A stretch of DNA of 10,371 nt, taken from an uncultured Pseudomonadota bacterium (GTDB taxonomy: Bacteria > Myxococcota > UBA796). Below the pieces are notes generated by a model. It was not told the DNA's origin. It did not search any database and saw only the letters and a program-made list of their open reading frames with translations. Positions 5,691 to 10,371 of the stretch are shown here, piece by piece (the stretch's first letter is position 1; each line of letters starts with the position of its first letter). Position numbers and translations under genes: made by a program. Location of the stretch: contig CAJWHX010000082.1 in the NCBI GenBank assembly GCA_913040875.1, positions 1 through 10,371 on the forward strand, given 5' to 3'.

Positions 5691-7323
5691 GAATCGCAAG
5701 TTTTGGAGTGGTGCGACCATTGCTCGAGCACCCTTCTTCGCACCCAGCATCACCGTCCTCACCACATCCAGTGCCCGTAGTGTATGGGACAACACCAATA
5801 GAGGCAAAGGCGCCTAAGTCAGCGGTGTTTTGACCAGTACCAGCAAACTCCAGATCTGACAATCCGACTCCATTAATCGCGGGCAACGTAAATGCCAAAT
5901 CACCAATCAAAGATTCAATGTCTATCAGTCCCAAGATGGTGTCGAACTGATCAATGAAGCTGTCCATAATTAACTCATCCGAATCCGGAAGGAACTCGTT
6001 GTAAGACAGTGATGGATCCACGCGGTCTCCATTCAAGTCAATGTCAACAGCTAAGTCACCAGTTTGTGTGTTGAAGGGAATGTTGATTCCGACATCCGTA
6101 TTGATGCCCAGCGTCAAGATACGAGTTTGACGGCCGTCAATTTCTGCAAAGAAGTCCAAACCCAAGTCTTCAACATCTATTGCCGCATCTGATGCTGTGG
6201 TCATATTGAGTTCCAGTGGAACAGCAGGTTTGGTCTGAATAATCAGAGGAGAGGTCTCCGGAAACAAATCAACGAACGCATCTCCTGTAATTAAGTTTAA
6301 GATGCTCGTGTCAATTGGAAAGGTACTGGCATCGATGGTTTGACACAAGACCCCTGATCGCCACGCGCTGTACAATATTTGATTTGCAAAGTCATCATCA
6401 ATCGTTACCAATACATCCCCACTGACTCCGGGTGGTTTGTACCCGATGTTTCGAAGCGTCGTGGGGGTGGCAAGGGAACCGTTGGGATCAAATGCACTGA
6501 TACAGTCTGCGCCCGCCCCTGTGGTCGCAGAACCATTCATTTGAACTCGGAGTCCTTCAGGTTTGATGGTGATATCGTCTGGATTCAGAGCCACATCGAG
6601 TGTGGATCCTTCAAATTCTATCGACTCTTGAATGCTGAGTTGATTAAACGCATCTTCAATCGTTTCTTCTAGCGTAGGCACAAGTTCCACGACGAGTTCT
6701 TCTATGGTCGGCTCTACAATGCTAAGAATAAGGTCAAAGACAGACAACCCAAAGAAATTTAGGACGCTTTCAAATGTACTGAGTGCACAGTTTTCTACAT
6801 TAATATCATCACTGGTAAGATCGTAATTGTAAGAAAAGTTCTCGAAGGAAGCGTTCAGTTCATTCACTCCATCTCCATCTAAATCCGCGACACTCATCAT
6901 TATTTGTGCGGCAATATCTACTTGGAACGGATCAACATAAGCCTCACAATTGTATTCAATACACAATGAAAGCATATAGTCGAGTAAGAATGGATTGACG
7001 GCATCGTTGATGTTGACTTCCAAAGCGACACCAAAGTCTAAGAACCCTTCTTTGGGAATGATATCTGCATCGGCAACAGAAATACCGATATTCAAATCTG
7101 ATATGTCAAACCAAATATCATCCCAGCATGAACCACCCCTTGAAATATCTTCACTTACATCGTCAACAGGTAGGTCCATAGGGATAAGAGCAGGAATGAT
7201 CTCAACGACTCTCGCAAATCCATCTGGAGGGATGTCGACCACAATGGCATTTTCTATCTCTGCATCTGGAGGGTTGACGCCAGCGTCTGCTGTCAGTCCA
7301 AAGAGCGTAAGTGCGAACATCAT
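5644..7323 (-). CDS. Secreted BPI/TULIP-like lipid-binding protein with MYXO-CTERM-like anchor
   Basis: A 559-residue exported protein. Seen: a short N-terminal hydrophobic segment (MMFALTLFGLTADA) with no basic residue; GAGGAG 6 bases before the ATG; and a C-terminal tail with Cys520, 528 and 532, a hydrophobic stretch at 541-554 and RRR at 555-557, as in MYXO-CTERM sorting signals. An Asp-rich DLDGDGVNEL (147-156) may bind calcium. Inferred: the order of segments follows eukaryotic BPI/LBP/CETP proteins. An opening strand IENAIVVDIPPDGF is followed by long strands, a helical pair (181-230) and LDVALNPDDITI...LRVQMNGSA (242-266). The second half has DVLVTIDDDFANQILYSAWR (303-322), then PLIIQTKPAVPLELN and IDVEDLGLDFFAEI, and a closing LAFTLPAINGVGLSDLEF (476-493). 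That is two TULIP modules forming a lipid-binding boomerang. It is strongly acidic, unlike BPI, so lipid transfer or storage is likelier than endotoxin neutralisation. Confidence 0.65.
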   Translation of the reverse strand: MMFALTLFGLTADAGVNPPDAEIENAIVVDIPPDGFARVVEIIPALIPMDLPVDDVSEDISRGGSCWDDIWFDISDLNIGISVADADIIPKEGFLDFGVALEVNINDAVNPFLLDYMLSLCIEYNCEAYVDPFQVDIAAQIMMSVADLDGDGVNELNASFENFSYNYDLTSDDINVENCALSTFESVLNFFGLSVFDLILSIVEPTIEELVVELVPTLEETIEDAFNQLSIQESIEFEGSTLDVALNPDDITIKPEGLRVQMNGSATTGAGADCISAFDPNGSLATPTTLRNIGYKPPGVSGDVLVTIDDDFANQILYSAWRSGVLCQTIDASTFPIDTSILNLITGDAFVDLFPETSPLIIQTKPAVPLELNMTTASDAAIDVEDLGLDFFAEIDGRQTRILTLGINTDVGINIPFNTQTGDLAVDIDLNGDRVDPSLSYNEFLPDSDELIMDSFIDQFDTILGLIDIESLIGDLAFTLPAINGVGLSDLEFAGTGQNTADLGAFASIGVVPYTTGTGCGEDGDAGCEEGCSSNGRTTPKLAILMGLLMFGLVRRRST

Positions 7324-7353
7324 GTTGGGCTCCTCAATAGGCGATGATAAAAC

Positions 7354-7383
7354 ATCATAGCATGTTTAGCAACAACCCTTCAA
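7354..7383 (-). promoter_or_regulatory. Candidate promoter for the BPI-like protein gene
   Basis: On the minus strand TTGAAG (complement of 7378-7383) is followed after 18 bases by TATGAT (complement of 7354-7359), a 5/6 match to the -10 consensus. Transcription would start about 25 bases before the strong GAGGAG site. It lies in the 95-base spacer after the HAD gene, so the BPI-like gene can be transcribed independently. Confidence 0.45.
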
Positions 7384-7418
7384 ATCGATTCAGACAATGC
7401 TTCAATCAATCCTAGAAA

Positions 7419-7961
7419 TTATAGGATCCATGTATCCAATCTCGAGATTGGTTTGTGTCTAATCTCTTCAACGGGAATAAAGTGACCGCCAACCGCATGA
7501 ATGGCTCTCGAATCTGTTCGCAACCCATCTCCGATTAAATATGTCTGACTTCCGGGAACTCCAAGCTGTGACATAAGGTGGTAACATCCATCTGGAAGAG
7601 GTTTTAAACATCCTGAATGCATCCCAATGGCAATGTGATGTAGGTTTGTCTGTTCAAACCATTCGTTCAGAAGCGGTTGAGAAAAGTCTGAGAATATGGC
7701 GAGCCAATATCCGTTGGATTGAATGTACTCAATGAGTTTTGTGCTCCAAGACTCAGGATGACCAAACTGAGAGGGTGTCGTAGTCATTATTGTCCGGTCT
7801 TTAGTGGTTCGACGTCCGCGTAGAGATACGGCTCGTTGAGACTGTTTGATTTTATGCTGCCATTCATTGCGAAAAAGCCAAACTGTTCTAGGGTTTGTCC
7901 AGTCAATCAGCGTATGATCAACATCCAACAGGAAGAGTTTTTTTTGGAAAAATGATGTCAT
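7419..7961 (-). CDS. HAD-superfamily hydrolase (phosphatase-like)
   Basis: A 180-residue cytoplasmic protein with all four HAD motifs: motif I LLDVDHTL with nucleophile Asp13 and acid/base Asp15; motif II at AIFSDFS (Ser91); motif III Lys120 in GCLKPLPDG; motif IV LIGDGLRTD with Asp145 and Asp150. The segment between motifs I and II (about 75 residues) is a small, mostly helical cap with a basic stretch SLRGRRTTKDR. The substrate cannot be read from the sequence; a phosphoglycolate-phosphatase-type small-molecule phosphatase is one possibility. The ATG at 7961 is preferred over the adjacent GTG at 7964, and neither has an obvious ribosome binding site. The BPI-like gene follows on the same strand after 95 bases. 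Confidence 0.85.
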   Translation of the reverse strand: MTSFFQKKLFLLDVDHTLIDWTNPRTVWLFRNEWQHKIKQSQRAVSLRGRRTTKDRTIMTTTPSQFGHPESWSTKLIEYIQSNGYWLAIFSDFSQPLLNEWFEQTNLHHIAIGMHSGCLKPLPDGCYHLMSQLGVPGSQTYLIGDGLRTDSRAIHAVGGHFIPVEEIRHKPISRLDTWIL

Positions 7962-8046
7962 CACTTTGACACATATCTAGAATTTGAATAAGTTACGAGT
8001 GTTGTTTATTTGAATTTTTGAAGAGACAACTCATTGAGAATGTTGT

Positions 8047-8119
8047 GGCCGGATAGCTCAGTTGGTAGAGCGGAGGATTGAAAATCCTTGTGTCGACAGT
8101 TCAAGTCTGTCTCTGGCCA
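8047..8119 (+). tRNA. tRNA-Phe (anticodon GAA)
   Basis: A complete cloverleaf can be drawn. The acceptor stem GGCCGGA pairs with TCTGGCC (one G-T pair) and the discriminator base is A. The D arm is GCTC/GAGC around AGTTGGTA, and the anticodon stem GAGGA/TCCTT encloses TTGAAAA. The variable loop is GTGTC and the T arm is GACAG-TTCAAGT-CTGTC. Anticodon GAA gives Phe. The gene encodes CC but not the final A of CCA (next bases CCT), so the end is completed by nucleotidyltransferase. No convincing promoter was found in the 85 bases upstream. A T-rich stretch follows. Confidence 0.96.
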
Positions 8120-8143
8120 CCTTTCTTATTTTTTACAGCAGTT

Positions 8144-8485
8144 ATGAAGACGTCATCAAAACAACGTATTGTGCTATATACTTTTACTCTTCTTATGAGT
8201 ATGGGGTGTCAAAGTGACGAGTGTATCCGTCTGTGCACATCGATCAGTGCTCAGTTGGACAGCTGTCAAAATGAATGGAATACAGATTGGCGTTATCTGG
8301 ATGCCTCTTCTTCAACGGCTTTTGAAAATGTGTGTCAGGATACTTGGTCAGATAGCATCACCACACTTGAATGGCGAGAGCGTGTAGAGGCAGAGTCACA
8401 ATGCAATGAAGTGCTAACACAATTATCCAACAATGAAATCGAATGTGTCGATTTACAGTTGCTGTATTTTTATGACCCGAAGTGA
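8144..8485 (+). CDS. Small six-cysteine lipoprotein of unknown function
   Basis: A 113-residue predicted lipoprotein. The ATG at 8144 is chosen because the upstream extension of the frame runs through the tRNA gene. The signal MKTSSKQRIVLYTFTLLMSM has a basic n-region and ends in lipobox SMGC with lipidated Cys22. The mature chain of about 90 residues carries six more cysteines (27, 31, 41, 64, 87, 101), probably three disulfides, in a mostly helical acidic domain ending with an aromatic cluster LLYFYD. I do not know its function. It begins 25 bases after the tRNA 3' end with only a weak ribosome binding site and could share the tRNA transcript. It converges on the fadH remnant. Confidence 0.75.
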   Translation: MKTSSKQRIVLYTFTLLMSMGCQSDECIRLCTSISAQLDSCQNEWNTDWRYLDASSSTAFENVCQDTWSDSITTLEWRERVEAESQCNEVLTQLSNNEIECVDLQLLYFYDPK

Positions 8486-8537
8486 GAGTTCATAGCCTGA
8501 CTGTATGACCTTGATGTTTCTAGAGTTGTATCGATTG

Positions 8538-10061
8538 TTACAATTGCAATGCGATGGTTGTTCCTTGACGAATGGCGCGCTTCGCGTCCAACTCGCTAGC
8601 GACGTCTGCACCACCGATCAAGGTTATTGGCATGTCCTCTAAATTGGATACCAAATCTCTATTGGGTACCTGACCAGCACACAATATGATGGTGTCGACC
8701 TCTAGAACTTGTGCAGCGTCCTTGTGTGTAAAGTGTAGGTGTCCACGTTCATCAATTCGCTTGTATGTTACTTCACTCAACATTGTAACCCCAAAGGACT
8801 TTGCGGTACTTCTGTGAATCCAACCGGTGGTTTTCCCCAGTCGGGCTCCCAATTTACCTTTAGAACGTTGCATCATTGTGATTTCACGCATTGCCTTATG
8901 AGGTTCTGCGGGCTTCAATCCACTGCGATGAGTGAAGGATCCATCGATTCCCCAATTGTCGAAATACTCTTGAACGTCCGGGAGAACTTGTGATTCTGTG
9001 GGAGTATGATTTAAAAACTCAACGACATCAAAGGCAATGCCACCTGCTCCAATTAGAGCGACCCGTTTCCCAACGGGTTTGTTGTGTCTTAGAACATCCA
9101 CATAGTTCAATACATTGGGATGGTCGATACCTGGTAGGACAATCGGTCTAGGGTGGACGCCGGTAGCCAAGATAATGTGGTCCGCAGAGTGCTTTCTTAG
9201 GTTTTCTGTGGTGGCGGGATGGCTCAGTTTCACTGTTACCCCGTGAGCATCTAGTTGATGGGTGTAGTACTTCAGCGTTTCGTAAAATTCACCTTTGCCG
9301 GGAATCCTTTTTGCCATGTTGAATTGTCCGCCGATCTCATGAGATTGTTCCCATAACTCGACGATGTGTCCACATTCTGCTGCTGTGACGGCACAGGCAA
9401 GCCCCGCCATGCCTGCACCCACTACGATAACAGTCTTTGGTGTTGTGGCTTTTGCTTTGGGCATTTCGGTTTCATGACAGGCAAAAGGATTGACCAGACA
9501 GGAGGCGACCTTTTGTTCGAACACATGGTCTAAGCAAGCCTGGTTGCAAGCGATGCAAATATTGATCGATCGCTCTTTGGAATCCATGGCCTTTTGTACC
9601 AGAAATGGATCGGCCAAGAATGGACGCGCCATCGATACCATATCTGCTTTACCGTCTGCTAAGACCTTTTCTGCTATCGTAGGGGTATTGATGCGATTGG
9701 ACGTAATCACGGGTATGGAGATGTGTTCTTTGATTTGAGCGGTAATGCCACTGAATGCAGCTCTTGGGACAGAAGTTGCAATCGTTGGGATACGGGCTTC
9801 ATGCCATCCAATTCCGGTGTTTAAGATCGTGACTCCAGTCTCTTCGAGCGCTTTGGCAAGCTGAATGACCTCTTCTTTTGTGGATCCACCTTCAACCAGA
9901 TCCAACATAGATAGTCGAAAAATAATGATGAAGTCCGGACCGATGGCTTCTCGTACGGAGCGGACAATCTCAAGTGGGAATCGAATTCGATTTTCATACG
10001 ATCCACCCCAAGAATCTGTTCGGTGATTTGTTCGTTTGGCGATGAACTGATTGATGAGATG
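8538..10061 (-). pseudogene. fadH: 5'-truncated 2,4-dienoyl-CoA reductase (FadH)
   Basis: Remnant of the FMN/FAD/4Fe-4S enzyme that reduces 2,4-dienoyl-CoA with NADPH during beta-oxidation of unsaturated fatty acids. About 507 codons align well with E. coli FadH (672 residues) from HLINQFIAKRTN to the C-terminus. Kept are the later part of the TIM barrel with the GIGWHEARIPTIAT region holding the catalytic His, the cluster cysteines in CIACNQACLDH...CLVNP (numbered from Met at 9908: 118, 121, 125, 137), the FAD-binding VGAGMAGL, the IGGQFNMAKRIPGK segment and the second nucleotide-binding IGAGGIAFD. Similarity ends at 10059-10061, and an in-frame TAG stands at 10068-10070. About 165 N-terminal residues are missing and the catalytic Tyr166 position reads His. 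The first in-frame ATG is at 9908, inside the barrel, so an active enzyme is unlikely. No frame upstream resembles the lost part, so this is not a frameshift. Confidence 0.85.
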
Positions 10062-10371
10062 GTTTTGCTAGAGGAAGATATACTTATTGTACTAAGAGAA
10101 CATGGGCAGAAAGGCTCTCATCTACAGCTTGTATGTAAATAAACCGATGTTTGGTAACGTTGATAGCGTTATTTAAGACAAAAGCGCAGAATTTCCTTAA
10201 AGAGCCATACGGATATTTTGTGCAATGGTGGTCTCCAGCGTACGTTTAGCTGACATTTTACTTTCTTTGCCATGAAAATACAGAATATGGTGTTTCAGTG
10301 GAAACGAGTGTTACTATGAAGTCTCAGTAATAAGCTGTCAGGTGAAAGTCAAGAATAAACAAAGGAGTTGT
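10062..10371. other. 310 bases beyond the fadH break with no recognisable gene
   Basis: No reading frame of convincing length is present. Short frames are a plus-strand 27-codon frame (10059-10142, MVLLEEDILIVLREHGQK...) that begins at the junction, and a minus-strand 19-codon frame (10197-10256, MSAKRTLETTIAQNIRMAL) whose end resembles the NIRxLR start of XRE-type helix-turn-helix regulators but stops there. An inverted repeat TAACG-7-CGTTA lies at about 10154-10170. No insertion-sequence ends were recognised. It may be part of an inserted element, decayed sequence or an assembly chimera. Confidence 0.5.
10361..10367 (+). promoter_or_regulatory. Ribosome binding site for a gene starting past the right edge
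   Basis: AAAGGAG lies 4 bases from the window end, in a position expected for a plus-strand gene whose start codon is just outside (or the TTG at 10368, which would be too close). An AT-rich leader, AGAATAAACA, precedes it. Nothing can be said of the gene itself. Confidence 0.4.

Noticed and set aside
7411..7425. CCTA-7-TAGG inverted repeat at the end of the HAD gene as a terminator
   Set aside because: The stem has only four pairs, is AT-rich and has no T-run, so it is too weak.
8047..8119. tRNA-Phe as attachment site of an integrated element reaching the fadH break
   Set aside because: No second copy of the tRNA 3' end was found in the window and no integrase gene is present.
8078..8143. 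Upstream extension of the six-cysteine lipoprotein frame starting MKILVSTVQV
   Set aside because: It reads through the tRNA-Phe gene; the ATG at 8144 gives a proper lipoprotein signal.
9821..10006. 61-codon minus-strand frame beginning MDRMKIEFDS, considered as the missing FadH N-terminus in another frame
   Set aside because: The FadH frame itself is open and homologous over this region, so this is a shadow frame, not a frameshifted part.
10154..10170. TAACG-7-CGTTA inverted repeat as an integron attC core or insertion-sequence end
   Set aside because: The stem is only five pairs and lacks attC core boxes, and no cassette or transposase structure surrounds it.

Overview
The window looks like chromosomal DNA from a Gram-negative, aerobically respiring bacterium, most likely a moderate-to-low-GC deltaproteobacterial-type lineage (Myxococcota or Bradymonadota-like). 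The pointers are genes for alternative complex III (ACIII), many short-signal lipoproteins, and a surface protein ending in a Cys / hydrophobic helix / Arg-cluster tail of the MYXO-CTERM type. The lineage is inferred from gene content and was not tested by any search.

Left end (1-2763, minus strand): the start of an ACIII operon. actA encodes a pentaheme cytochrome c. It is followed by a gene for only the molybdopterin-oxidoreductase-like half of ActB, carrying a Tat signal. The rest of the complex should lie left of the window. A 37-codon reading frame with a near-perfect ribosome binding site lies in the actA leader, and a perfect 14-bp palindrome separates it from the divergent rsmD.

Middle (2764-5690): rsmD (+) converges on and overlaps a NUDIX hydrolase (-), which follows a small lipoprotein gene (-). 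Divergent from that lipoprotein is a crotonase resembling ethylmalonyl-CoA decarboxylase (ECHDC1). A second lipoprotein gene begins 104 bases inside the end of the crotonase gene, in another frame.

Right-middle (5644-8485): a 559-residue secreted protein (-) whose layout resembles eukaryotic BPI/LBP-type two-domain lipid-binding (TULIP) proteins and which ends in a MYXO-CTERM-like anchor. It is preceded by a HAD-family hydrolase (-). A tRNA-Phe(GAA) gene (+) and a small six-cysteine lipoprotein (+) follow.

Right end (8538-10371): a 2,4-dienoyl-CoA reductase (fadH) gene (-) whose sequence stops abruptly at the codon aligned with catalytic Tyr166 of the E. coli enzyme. Beyond the break lie about 310 bases of unrelated sequence with only short open frames, ending in a strong ribosome binding site that points out of the window. 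This is a rearrangement, an element insertion or an assembly junction.

No CRISPR array, complete insertion sequence or defence system was recognised. The points most worth following are the BPI-like anchored protein, the fadH break and the small frame in the ACIII leader.
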